Assembly (NCBI GenBank): GCA_017506865.1
Contig: JAFCMP010000445.1
Span: 1,612,001 to 1,676,000 of the forward strand
Origin: Tribonema minus
Taxonomy: Eukaryota; Sar; Xanthophyceae; Tribonematales; Tribonemataceae
Direction: 5' to 3'
Length of the DNA stretch: 64,000 bases
Under the pieces are notes generated by a model. That model worked only from the letters and a program-made list of their open reading frames with translations, ran no database searches and was not told the origin of the DNA. Position 1 is the first letter of the stretch. Every line of letters starts with the position of its first letter. Positions 35,346 through 45,301 of this stretch are shown here, in pieces. A program made the position numbers and the translations under genes.

Positions 35346-36252
35346 CTGCGCCGCGCCACGCACGGAAGTAGACCTCGCCGTAGGCGGCGAGCACGGCGCG
35401 GCGCGCGCGCGGCAGCTGAGCGCTGACGACGGCGTGGATGCGCGCCGCGAACGCCGGGTGGAGGCCGAAGACGGACGCGAGGAAGCGGCGCCCGGCGTCG
35501 CCGCGCAGGAAGGCGGGCGCGAGGAACGCGCGCAGCAGCAGCGCGCGCGTGCCCTCCGCGTCGGCGTCCTCCCAGTCCAGCAGCAGCAGCGCGCCGCGCG
35601 CGTCGCAGAGGCGGCGGACGTCGGCGTCGCGCGCCGCGGGGTCGAGCGCGCGCAGCAGCAGGTAGGGGAGCAGGCAGGCGACGAGGTGCTCGCCGCCGGG
35701 GCGCTCGGCGCGCCACCAGGCCTCGCACGCGCGCGCGATGGCGGTCTGCAGCGCTGCCCCCTCGGCCCCTTGTAAGTAGAGGAGGATCCCGTGGAGGGCG
35801 GCCATGGTGGAGAGGAGGCTGGGGGGGGCGGCGCGCTTCTTGTCGGCGAGGAAGAGGCCCGCGAGCGTGGTGATGGCGTCCATGAGTTCTAGTGATATCG
35901 ACACCACTGCGTCCTTGTCTACTGCGCCGTGAGCTGCTGGTGCGTCCTCCTCGTCGGCGGTGCCCTCCTCTGAACCCTCCTCCTCGTCCTCCTCGTCGTC
36001 GATCAGGTAGAGGTGCCCCTCTGTAATTGGTGTAACGAGGGCCAGCGCAGCAGCCCAGAATCGCTCATGCTCCTTCCTTGGCAGCGCCTGTATGACCTCG
36101 TCCAAGTCGTATTCGTCTGATCGGGCTCTGTGCCGCTTAAGGAGGGCAAGCAGCTCCAGGTCGCTGTTGGCATGGTCAGCGGCGCCCGCAGCTGTAGCTG
36201 CTTCGATGGAGTGTAGCAGTTCCGTCCACGGCGTCTGCCGTGGGGGATACAT
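27713..36252 (-). CDS. NCAPG2: condensin-II complex subunit G2
   Basis: HEAT-repeat subunit of condensin II, which loads on chromosomes and compacts them for mitosis. Six exons: 36252-35046, 34091-33904, 32721-32377, 31943-31586, 30634-30407, 29337-27713. All phases fit; total 1316 aa (human about 1143). Family landmarks in order: LYDPILWRALRVANPVVRAQ with AFPLQDP; LQRQFDALSALMQDGDPRVR; SALKALLPALRNTLHDANP followed by RSVRAIRFYHVAPVDALLAQL; VGRMLTMVQQNYGAARAF; CVDLWESIGSD; PIIDTLCTWGEQRHL. These match the order of vertebrate NCAPG2. An acidic loop (DDEEDEEEGSEEG) lies in exon 1 and a Lys/Ser/Gly linker in exon 4. The last exon is extremely Ala/Gly-rich and over 75% GC, with poly-Gly and poly-Ala inserts between helices. 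Start: the first ATG (MYPPRQTPW) after an in-frame stretch without ATG. Confidence 0.93.
29736..30224. mobile_element. MITE with 40-bp TIRs, TA target duplication
   Basis: 489 bp flanked by TA. The left terminus CCGTATTATCTATAATTAAG plus CCCATGGGGCGA is repeated inverted at the right end. No transposase. It is AT-rich against a GC-rich host and lies in NCAPG2 intron 5. TA duplication and long TIRs suggest a Tc1/mariner-type non-autonomous element. The high TIR identity suggests fairly recent insertion. Confidence 0.85.
30260..30312 (-). repeat. junction echo: NCAPG2 exon 5 donor
   Basis: GCGCTGCTGCACACGGCAGG and following CCTCATGG repeat the exon 5 end about 145 bp inside intron 5. Confidence 0.8.
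30795..31425 (-). repeat. junction echo array: NCAPG2 exon 5 acceptor (4 copies)
   Basis: Units of about 180-200 bp, each with GTGAACATCGACGCGGCGCTG-like exon 5 start preceded by TGCAGTCGCAG-like acceptor, at about 30800-30850, 31010-31055, 31195-31235 and 31370-31415. The unit also carries a conserved intron block (GCGTGTTGCGTGGCGATACACG). Three keep GCAGTCGCAGC. Confidence 0.9.
32005..32085 (-). repeat. junction echo: NCAPG2 exon 4 acceptor
   Basis: Copy of the exon 4 start including the GCAGAACTACGGCGCCGC-like core (here GCAGAGCTACGGCGCCGC), about 100 bp upstream of the real acceptor. Confidence 0.8.
32775..33345. repeat. GA-rich low-complexity intron
   Basis: Long purine-rich stretch with GAGAGAGA runs and repeated GTGCACGTGAGTGGG units, in NCAPG2 intron 2 (pyrimidine-rich on the coding strand). 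Confidence 0.85.
32835..32940 (-). repeat. junction echo: NCAPG2 exon 3 acceptor
   Basis: Nearly identical 90-bp copy of acceptor CCGCAG and exon 3 start (CTGGCGGCGGACGCCGCGTC onward), about 210 bp upstream. It would splice in the same frame, so it may be an alternative acceptor or a very young duplication. A fainter trace lies near 33420-33445. Confidence 0.92.
33735..33778 (-). repeat. junction echo: NCAPG2 exon 2 donor
   Basis: GCTGCTGACGCGCGTGATCACCAAGGTGG, copy of the exon 2 end and donor, about 155 bp inside intron 2. Confidence 0.85.
34190..34640 (-). repeat. junction echo array: NCAPG2 exon 2 acceptor (3 copies)
   Basis: Copies of acceptor plus GACGGCCCGGCGGCGGCGG-like exon 2 start through CTGTCGGCGCTCATGCAGGAC at about 34195-34266, 34380-34455 and 34552-34630, period about 175 bp, each over 70 bp and close to the exon. 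Confidence 0.92.
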
Positions 36253-36367
36253 AGTTGCTCTATACTTTGCGCTTTGAATGCTTGTTGCTGAGGTCAACTG
36301 TCACTTTTTTCCGGCTGTTAGGGTTGATCACTTCGCTTGGCAATCCTTTTTGGTCAGGCTGGGCGCG
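36253..36367. promoter_or_regulatory. divergent promoter, NCAPG2 / plastid-type gene
   Basis: Only 115 bp separate the two opposed ATG codons, so both transcripts must start within or very near this stretch. It is less GC-rich than its flanks. CTATACTTTG near 36268 might be TATA-like for either side; no motif is certain. Confidence 0.75.
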
Positions 36368-39149
36368 ATGCGCGCGGTGGTACTATATGTTGTGTTGGCG
36401 GCAGTCTCAGTGCTGCATCGGGCGGAGGCATGGTTTGTGACCCCGCAGACTGCAAGTGCGGTGCTCCTGAGACGATCTTACAAATGTAGGAATACTTTGC
36501 TGCGAGCGATGGAGGACGATGAAGGCTTTGCAGAGACTGAGCGGCCGGTAACTCCGCCAAGTCTTGACGAGCTGCAGCGCGGAAAGCCAACCCCCAGCAC
36601 GGATCTGCCTGGACTGTTGCGAGACAGGCGGATAGGGAGGCTGAGCGGGGTTGATGTGGATCGATTCATCGAAGATGAAGCAGAGCAGGTACGGTCCGCG
36701 ATCTTGATGTCAATGGCACACCGAAGCTGATGAGGAGTACGCACAGCGCTCCGCTTGAAAGCTGCATAGCCTGCACGATTTGCAGCTTCTGATAACTCCT
36801 GCATGATGATGTTGAAGTTTGGTGTGGAACAGGCTCGTGTGTTGAAGTTTGGTGTGGAACAGGCTTCGTACTCTGTACATACCATGCGGCTAGTGCACCA
36901 ATTGTGTCGACCCACGTAACCAAATGGTTAAAAACAATGATATTCCAGCGGGCATAGGCACGCGATATTTTGTGTGCTCAGGTGCTGTTACTAGGAGGCT
37001 TCTAAGGGGCGGTTATCACAACTTGTTCTTGTTCATGTCATTAGTATGTCAACGCTGTTGTGACATACATGACGCCTGGATGTGCCAGCCCTGTTTCTTT
37101 ACTCAGTGCAGGCAAAGCCTTCATTTCCGCCTTTGTGCCATTTGATTGTCTTGCTTTATGCACGCATGCCATCACCCCTTTTCAACAAACTTCTTGTTCA
37201 ACTACCACCCATGTTTGCGAGATTGGATTGCATTGTTTTGTACCCGCCCCCTGCAATGAACTTCAAGAGTTCTTCAAGAGTTCTTCTTGTTCAACTTCCA
37301 TGTCTTGCCGTGCGCAGCCCATTGGCACCAACCTGCCGGATCTGTCGGAGTACCTGGAGGCGCGACAGCAATTTGTCGGCGACGAGTCAGACGAGGAGTA
37401 CTACCGCATACAACGGTGAGTGAGTGAGTCAGTGAGTGAGTCAGTGAGTGAGTACATGGGGTACCTGGAGGCGCGACCACAATTTGTTGGCGCTGAGTCA
37501 GACGAGGAGTACTACCGCATACAACGGTGAGCAAGTGAATCAGGGAGTGAGTGAGTCAAGTGAGTATGGCACCGTGTTCAAAACACTTCATAAATGTACT
37601 TCAAGTACTTGAAGGGTTGTTGGCGTCGGCCTACGATTTTGAAGTATGGTGTGACAACTTCAAGCCGCAACGCCGCGTTGCGTGGTTCATGCACGCTGTC
37701 GCAGCGGTTGCACGCGCGCAAACGCGCGATTGCGCCGTTTCTCGGATAGCAGCCAGGGCCAAAGGTGGCTGATGCTGGCATACTGCATGTGCGCCTGGTG
37801 TCGTGAGTACTGTGTACTCGCGCCATATCGTATACTTGAAGTTCATATATAGCTATACATGTACGTACATAGTGTATATGCACTTTAAGGACATGCGTCC
37901 TGTGTGTCCGTACGATATTGTACACTTCAAGTACGTGACGTGAAGTATGTGCAGCGCTCAGGTACACATCCGTAGAGAGCGTGGCTCGCTGGTACATTGT
38001 CCATCACGCTTGACGTACGCGGCTTGTGCGCGTACGTCAGGAGAGGACTTGAAGGCCTCGCATGAACTAGTCAGGGTGTTCTTGCAAGAACAATAGCAAC
38101 TGAGGGAGCAGGATGTGGGACCAAAGTGTGATCGCTCTGCAGTCAACTTAGGGCTACGCCCCTTGCGCCGCAAGACATTTGTATACTCACACCTTGGATG
38201 CTACAGCAAACCGCCGGTTGTACTGCCTCCAATGACCCCGCAGCCTGTTCCCTCAGTTGCTGTTGTTCTTGCAAACACACCCTGACTATTTCCTGCCTTG
38301 GGCACCTCTCATGCGCGTGCCAACTCAACTCTGAAAAACACACTGCAACTCTACTTGCACGGAACTGCGAAATGAGATGTTTGTATGTAAACATCAGCAG
38401 TGCATGCGCTGTCGCGCTCGTAGACCAAGGGCGGCAGCAACTAGCTCATTGGCAGCATATGCCTTTATATTCAAAGCCGCCTTGCCGCTACTGCAGCTAC
38501 ATCAGTTACATCAGACCTTGTCCCCACTGCCATGCACTTCTTTGCGTCTTTGTGCCAGGAAAGGAGGGCACCATTTTTGCGTTGCTGCTTGATGCGTCAT
38601 GACAGATTCATGTAGTTGTGAAAGTGGTACATTTTTCGCAGCGACTGGCCTCAATCAAATGCCATATGTTCCAGCATGGTATCGTATACTTCAAGTGCTT
38701 GAAGTATGCACTCCCTTGCTCAGTACCTCCACACCAACCTCCGCCTGCACCGCACGAAACACCCGCAGGCCCGGCCAAGAGGATGAGAGCATCAACAAGT
38801 CATATAGATGCTGAAGTAGTACAAGTTCCGCGAGCGACTGGCCTCAATCAAATGCCATACACATGTCACTTGAGATTCAATTTCAGCATTGGCCCCTGCT
38901 GAGAACCCTCACCCATGCAAATTCTGCAGGCCCGGCCAAGAGGAAGAGAGCATCAACAAGGCGCTGCTGAAGGGGCTACGCAAGACCGCCACTGAGCCCA
39001 AACGGAGCAGCGACTGGTTTGACTATGGTCTGGGGGGCCTCGTGAAGCGCTCTGTTTACTTCTTGGGCTTTCTAGCTGTTCTGTGGGAGATCTACCTCAA
39101 CTCGCCGTTCTTTGAACGAGCGCTGCCGCCCGCGCCCGTGGTCTTTTAG
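36368..39149 (+). CDS. predicted plastid-targeted membrane protein, function unknown
   Basis: Three exons: 36368-36688, 37318-37415, 38930-39149. Splice sites are CAG^GTACGG/GCGCAG and CG^GTGAGT/CTGCAG, phases fit, total 212 aa. The N-terminus MRAVVLYVVLAAVSVLHRAEA is a signal peptide followed by WFVTPQTASAVLLRR. That is hydrophobic then basic and Ser/Thr-rich with an aromatic residue at the cleavage point, as in bipartite targeting signals of complex red plastids (ASAFAP type). The middle is acidic and charged (EDDEGFAE, GDESDEEYY). The C-terminus has one likely membrane segment (SVYFLGFLAVLWEIYL) and ends PAPVVF. I do not recognise the family; thylakoid or envelope localisation is inference. 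It is divergently paired with NCAPG2. Confidence 0.8.
37440..37535 (+). repeat. junction echo: plastid-gene exon 2 donor
   Basis: About 80 bp repeat the exon 2 end (TACCTGGAGGCGCGAC...CGCATACAACGGTGAG) with few changes, directly downstream of GTGAGTGAGTCA repeats that begin at the real donor. Both donors are intact. Confidence 0.93.
38066..38292. repeat. inverted repeat (fold-back), about 45-bp arms
   Basis: Left arm near 38073-38117 (CAGGGTGTTCTTGCAAGAAC and AATAGCAACTGAGGGAGCAGG). The right arm, near 38240-38290, is its reverse complement with few mismatches. A spacer of about 120 bp separates them. It lies in intron 2 of the plastid-type gene; a decayed MITE or an RNA hairpin are the options. 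Confidence 0.75.
38640..38865 (+). repeat. junction echo: plastid-gene exon 3 acceptor, inside direct repeats
   Basis: CGCAGGCCCGGCCAAGAGGA and TGAGAGCATCAACAAG at 38757-38801 copy the acceptor and exon 3 start. GCGACTGGCCTCAATCAAAT occurs on both sides (38640 and 38835), marking the tandem-duplicated unit. Confidence 0.9.
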
Positions 39150-40955
39150 ACTTGAAGTTGAAGTTCATTAGGTTGAGGTTAGAGTTGTAGAAGAGGGCCA
39201 GTAGGTAGATCATGAGACAGACACATGTATACAGGGCGGTGGTTCACACAATGAATACATATCGCACGCACCAAGCAAGTCCTTTTGTGGTTTTCTGAAT
39301 CCATGTCGTGCATGTGGATGGCGTATGGTGAAAGTGACATGTTGCCGTTATGCTGTGCACTGCACTCTTACTAGGGTGCACAACTATGTGGTACGACTTA
39401 TGAGGGATGGCGAGGGTCTCTGCGCGCCGCCGCCGCCGCCGCCATAACTAAAATATTTAAAAATAACACAGAGATGCCATTTGGCGGCGGCGGCGTTTGA
39501 GTGGTTGTCGTTGAGACACTTTCAGACTGTCACACGACATGTCGATTCCGTACAGCAAGCTTCAAGTTAGAAGCCATTCATCTGGGCTTTTTCGCGCCCT
39601 GAGCGAGAATAAATAAAAAGTACATCGGTTTGGTTGTGGGGTGTAAGTGTGAAGAGGGGGAAGCCTGTTTGCGTTTGAGTCTCTCTTCGGAGGAGGAATG
39701 TTGCATTGAGTGCACATTCCAAAGAGAGGGCTTTTGCCTTCTTGCGAAGCGAGATTAATAAAAGTACATGGTGTTCAGACTGCAAAAAAGGCTTTTAAAA
39801 AGCCAGATGATGACTGAATGACGAGCTTGCTGCTACAGGTCTACATTCATCTACAGGTAGGTTGTAACCTGCGTCCCAATGACCATTGGAGTCACTGGAA
39901 GACATTAACAGCGCTGTACTGCAGTACAGTACATATTTGCAACACCTGGGAATGGTGGGGCTGCGCGTAACACGCACAGCATGCTGGAAGTCTATGGACC
40001 CACGGTCAAGAAAGGGTTACATTAGTTTCAAAACTTGCATCCTCCTACCTGGCGTGCCTCCCACAAGAAACAGAAGGTGGTGCATTGTTCATGCACACCA
40101 AAACTTTGCTTTGAACCTGGTCTATGCTGCCCCTCGCTAGCGGTTCTGTGGAGAAACTTAATTTTGTGGTTGTGAGGGTATGTTACCTGAATCGTTCATG
40201 CCTGATATGCCAATTATATGGCGCACTGCATTACAAAGAAAAAACAACTTGCAAGACATGACAAATGTGAGCACGTTTCATGACTTCAATCACCCTTCAG
40301 GCACGGAATGGCAGCCTCTGCCTTGGGGGCCTACAACACCTGCAATTTCTCATCTCAGTTCAGCAGCACAAACAACAGCAGCAAGCATCGCACAGCAAGA
40401 GCAGCAGATGCAGGTGCAAATCCTCATCACTGTTGTATAGTGTATGGTTGTTTGTATTTGATGGCTTTCTAGTGTATGTAGAAACAGACCCACACCGGCA
40501 CCTCTAGTCTCCACCCTACACACTACCTGGGGCAGCGTCCCATGGGGAGCTAGCGCCCACCAAATAAACATGTTTTTCTTTTTAGTTGTATGGAATCCAA
40601 GAGGGTCCGGGGGGAGGGTCTATTTTTGATGGCATTTTCTTTTCATTTGTGCTATTTTTGTACGACAAGGCAGGCAGCAGCTTGCGGGCGGCGCTAAAAC
40701 GCGTCGGAGTCAGTGCTCCGACACACCGTCACCGCCGCCGGTGACGCTGCTCATCCGGCTAGGGCACACGCGCGCGCACGCCTAGGGCTAGGCCTACCCC
40801 TCAGCGGCAGCAGTTACTGACGGCGGCGCACGCAACGCGCACACCACTGGCCCAAACATCACAGATTTCACACACAATGTGGGGGGGGGGGGGATACGCG
40901 CAGAGTTGACACGCGCAACGAAAGCGCGGCGACAACGGTGTTCGCTGCGCGCCCT
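39150..40955. other. intergenic with R1 repeat copy
   Basis: Convergent gap between the plastid-type gene and the beta-rich gene. It holds R1 copy 3 (39466-39622), a related AATAAAAGTACATGG end near 39752-39770 and GC-rich sequence at 40670-40800. No gene recognised. Confidence 0.5.
39466..39622 (+). mobile_element. dispersed repeat family R1, copy 3
   Basis: Begins at GAGATGCCATTTGGCGGCGG (later in the element tail than copies 1 and 2). It runs through the same 3' part to CGCGCCCTGAGCGAGAATAAATAAAAAGTACAT. A third independent 5' start with the same 3' end supports 5'-truncated insertion. Confidence 0.75.
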
Positions 40956-43805
40956 CTAAGACAGGTTGATGGAGCGCTTGAAGGAGATGGTGCTCGCGCC
41001 AGTGTCCTCCAGGGGGATGTTCCCCTTGACGGTCCAGGCGTTCTCGTTGAACTCCCAGTCCACGTTCTTGCGGTCGGCGGTGACCTGTATGGGGGGGGGG
41101 GGGGGGGGGGGGGAGAGGGGGGGCATTTAGGGGGGGCATTGTACGTTGACGTGCAGGGGGGGGGTATTCGCAAGTGGACTTATGCACGACTGACACAACT
41201 GTGAGGGGGTGCATTCGCAAGTTGTCACACGCATGTTGCACATGCATGTCACACTGCAAACGGGGCATGAAAAATCAGGTAAGCGCGCGCGAATCAAATC
41301 ATTCACCCTTCAAGCTGCTTCCGCTTGGTGCGCAAAGACGGTTAACAGGAAGCACTTGTTGAAAGGCCAAACCCCTTGCCCTAGAGATGCGACTGACCTC
41401 AATGACGCCGCCGTTGTCGAGGGCGCGGTTGAGGCGCACGGACACGTCGCCGCTCTTCAAGTTCACCTGTGCAGCAGCGATCAGCAAACATTCCCAAAGA
41501 CACCGATGCATCAGTATACGCGCAGAAGTGGATTGTCAGTCAAGAGTAGAGAAACGGTCGACATGATCCTGCAACACCCTGAGCCTCTGCAGGCGATACC
41601 TAAAAGAAGCAATTCGCAGGTCTATGTACAGTGAGGCGCCATTGCAATACTGCCATGCGCCAGCTGTTGCACAGTGCCAACTACTGACACATATCTGGCT
41701 ACACAGCTCCTGATTTTTGAGCAAGCCATTAATCAAACCAAAACTTTGAATCACGACGTTGAAGTTCTGGTCAAACCAATCACCCCTCTCACCTATGTGG
41801 AGACCATGTTCAAGTCGTCCAACAGTGAGAGCCCTCGCCTATCCCTTACTTCATCAAGTTCGAGACCTCGCTTGTCGCTTACTTCATCAAGTTCGAGACC
41901 TCGCTTGTCGCTTACGACATCCAAGATTTTCATCAAGTTCAACATCACCCCCCTCACCTTGGGGGAGACCACGTTGAAGTCGTCCAACCGGTGCGAGACC
42001 TCCAGGGACGCGGACTCGTCGGCCTGGTTGAGCGTGAGCTCGGCGGTGGTCTTGTCCTCGTCCACCTCTGTGTTGATGACCAGCTCACCGGTGCGGTCCC
42101 TGACATTAATGGTGGGCTCCAGCGTCAGCCTGAGGTGATGGAGAGAAGGCGAAATAGGGGGTCATCGTGAGGATGAGTGATGATTTGGGCTCCAGATGTT
42201 GAGACACCTTGAAAATTGCAAGGCACAGCAGTTGCTACATGCAGAGGATTGGTACACAGGGAAAGCGCCTTTCATGCTCAAGGGTAGGACATGGCAGAAT
42301 CGTGCACAGTGAGGGCTGTCTTTGTGGCAGCATGTATGCAAAAATTCTTCTTCAGTCAGCAACAGCATGTAGCATGCCACCCATCTCAGAATCTCAAACT
42401 GTACTAGCACAAGCTCTGCAAGGCAAATTTGCACAAGATATCACTTGCCTGCGGCCGTTCATGTCGAGCACCTTGCGCAGCTTCAGGGGGCCGGCCTGTG
42501 GCGATCGTGTCAGAGGCAGCAAGCAAAATTGCCATTATTCAAAAGCATTTTTGCAGTGAAAAAGGCAGCACATGCCTTCCTCCCCCGTTCACCTCGCCAT
42601 AAGCTGGCAAACAAACCATGTACTGTGTGCCTTGTCTTACTTTGACCAGATGACGCGAACACATGCATGCCAGAGACACGAGCTTGCTGGTTTACTTCAA
42701 GAACAGTTAATCCCAGATCAAGCAAGAATAAATAGAGACGGGACCACAATTTAGGAAAGGAGAATTAGTCGAAGATCACTGCATGTCCCACGTTCAGGCT
42801 TTGACAGCATCATACAATACGCCACGAGCAAATACTGCAGGGCTCAGACCCTCTGAATCCTCACCTCGTTGGAGCCCGTGTCGAAGTCGATAGAGATCCC
42901 ATCGCTTCCCCGCTCCAGGCGCGCCTCGATGACAGTCGCCTTGGACTTGACATCGTACTCAGCCTTGGCGCACAGCTTGGTGTCGTCATCGATGTCGGCG
43001 GAGGTCTGCGAGCACACGCGTGACCAACAGTGGCAGGCGTCAGTCGGGTTACAGTGACGGTATTCGTCGGCAAAGCAACATCAGCACTGCAGGAAGCCAT
43101 GCCAAAACACTGCGAACAAAGCAACAGCGCAAAGTTTATTGTCGAGTACATACGCAGCGACGTAGCACATGCGCCATGGAGGTGGCGGCATGCGGATGCA
43201 GTGGAATCAGCCGAGAAGATGCGGTGGCACAGTTGAGTGGCAGGCATATCTTTGAATCGACCGCGCACCACGACGAGGTACGCAGATGCCAGTGCAGCAG
43301 CAAGCCAGAACCAGCGGCGGCCCACGAGATGCGGTGCGGGTGCGCATGTTTACCAAGCAGCAGATGCAACATGGCGCACATGCGCCAACCTGAGGTGTAG
43401 CATCCCCCGCACTCACCGACACCCAGAGCGAGCTGGGTAGGCCCCTGTTGGCGTTGTAGTCGTACTTGACGCCGGCGTTGACGTTGTCTACGAGCTCGCG
43501 AGAGTACTCGCCCTCCAAGTTCAGGCTCCCTGCGCCATCCTTCAGGGATGGGTCGTTGATGTTCACCTGTTGCGGATGATTCGAGGGCGTGCAGGGCGGT
43601 GTTAGTGCTGGCGAAGGGCATCGAATTACAGGCAAGCAGTGCAGGCGTTTGCGTCGTCGAGAGCAAGATTAATCTTGTGAAGGCCTGGTGGCTCTATGCA
43701 CACGAGCAGGATCATGTGCAGCTAACTCACATGGAACACAGGCCCGCTCTGCTGCCCGGCGAAGGCCACGGACAGGATGGCAGCGAAGACGGCGACGCAC
43801 TTCAT
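40956..43805 (-). CDS. signal-peptide protein rich in predicted beta strands, unknown function
   Basis: Seven exons: 43805-43731, 43566-43417, 43005-42865, 42495-42449, 42129-41958, 41466-41398, 41084-40956. They sum in phase to 260 aa. Intron 4 uses a GC donor (CGCAG^GCAAGT). The N-terminus MKCVAVFAAILSVAFAG is a signal peptide. The rest is built of short alternating polar/hydrophobic strands: NAGVKYDYNANRG, CAKAEYDVKSKATVIEARLE, GELVINTEVDEDKTTAELTL, VNLKSGDVSVRLNRAL, ending TISFKRSINLS. That pattern fits a beta-barrel or beta-sandwich. With a signal peptide in a heterokont, it may be secreted, ER or plastid-directed; the AFAG cleavage context allows the last. I do not recognise a named family, though similar strand-rich proteins occur in diatoms and brown algae from memory. 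Most exon borders are phase 0 and fall between strands. Confidence 0.85.
41770..41935 (-). repeat. junction echo of exon 5 donor plus 33-bp tandem repeat
   Basis: 41776-41825 copies the exon 5 end and donor (TTGGACGACTTGAACATGG...GGTGAGAGGGG). Next to it a 33-bp unit (TCATCAAGTTCGAGACCTCG) is repeated three times at 41843-41935. Confidence 0.85.
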
Positions 43806-45301
43806 GATGCTGTTGGGGAGCTGAGAGCGAAGCGTGTGCCTCTTGTTGGTATCCTGCTGTGGGCGCGGGGAGTGATCCGGTGCACTTTTGGTTCCTGCTC
43901 ATAGGTTCAACGTTGAAGCAACAAAACGGCAGTTGAGCCTTTTTCTGCTTTTTGTGCTGACGTCAGGGACGCTCGCCAGCTGCTGCCGCGACAGCTGCTG
44001 CTAGGTTCCTAGGTGGCGCCTTGGCGCTCGAGCAGATCGTCTGCTGATTACTGCAGCACCCCCTGCGCCTTGCGTTGCGCATGCCAAGACAGTCAGTCAG
44101 TCGTCACATGTGAGGGAAGCTGCCAGCGAAGATCCAGAGAAGATCCGGCGTGATGCATTGCACTGTGGCACTAAGTCGCGCCAGTCAAGGCAACCGACAA
44201 GACAGAATGCCGTGCTGATTACAAGATCGTATAAATCAGTTCATCCTGACCAACAGCTGTGACCAGCTGTGTTTGCTGCATGGCAGCAGGAAAATCTCCA
44301 TGGAGACAGAAAATCTCCAGAGACCTGCAACATGTGTAGGTATTTATGCTTACCCCCAAGATTTATGCATGCTTGCAGTTTCGAGCGTTTGGCTACTACA
44401 TGAGACTGAAAATCTCCACGACTGCCTGCAATTGCATGTACCATGATGGTGGTGGATCGTGTAGGTACCTTTCCTTGCAGCCAATCAGAGATTATTTCAA
44501 GCCTTCAGCGACAACAGGGCGCATGATTTGAAAGCAGCGGGCAGAAACGCACACAACGGCAATGCAATTGACGCAAAGTGGGGCACACATACAGACCGAC
44601 CATCACTGAAATTGCCATTTCACACACACCGATCCTAACATGTCGTCCGCCAATGTGAGTGGAGCCATAGCACACTGTTACGTCGAATGTGCCCTTGAGC
44701 ACAAAGTTTGTACACTCTTGCGTACCCTATAGCCAGTGCCGAGCACTGCTGCCTGCACAGACGAGCTGGCGCGGGCCACATCGAAATCTGCACAAGAGAA
44801 GACCGCCTCCCTACTGAGGGACACTTGGACCAAGGCGATCGCAGCAGTACAGTGCACGTGTGTTGTGCGCACCGCGTTCCGCAGCGGACCCAGAGCAGCA
44901 ACGGGATCGACAGCAGCGCTGGCGGTGCCGGTTGCTGCAGCAGCGGCTGCAGGCCTGTTGCGTTGGGCCACTCAATACTGCCTCAACACTCTCAACGAGC
45001 CTCAAGTTGAACAGCGATGCGCGCTGCTTGATTTGTGCGACCCTGGCGGTGGCAGCAGCAGTGCCTGCTTCTCCAGCCAGTGCGCGGTGAGGCTCGCACC
45101 ACAACACGGCTGGCTGGAAGTACCGCGATGCAGGCCGGCTTGGCTGTGCGACGCGCATACCGCGTGGCGCGCCGGTGGCAGCAGCAGCAGCAGCAGCGCC
45201 GGCGGCGAACGCCCACGCGCGTGCACGAGGCAAAACCCTGCCGGGCGAGGACTGCAGCAGCGGATGGCAGCGGCGCTACCTACTGTCGGTGCAAAACTGC
45301 G
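43806..45301. other. intergenic; possible small gene on + strand
   Basis: Upstream of the beta-rich gene. A + strand frame at 44736-45305 (CTDELARATSKSAQEKTASL, then an Ala-rich hydrophobic stretch) looks partly coding, and ATGTCGTCCGCCAAT^GTGAGT at 44640 could be a first exon. The phases do not join cleanly, so I do not call a gene. Confidence 0.35.

Noticed and set aside
41793-42065. 33-bp tandem repeat as part of the beta-rich coding sequence
   Set aside because: It lies beyond a good donor (AAG^GTGAGG at 41957), and the next exon joins in phase without it.
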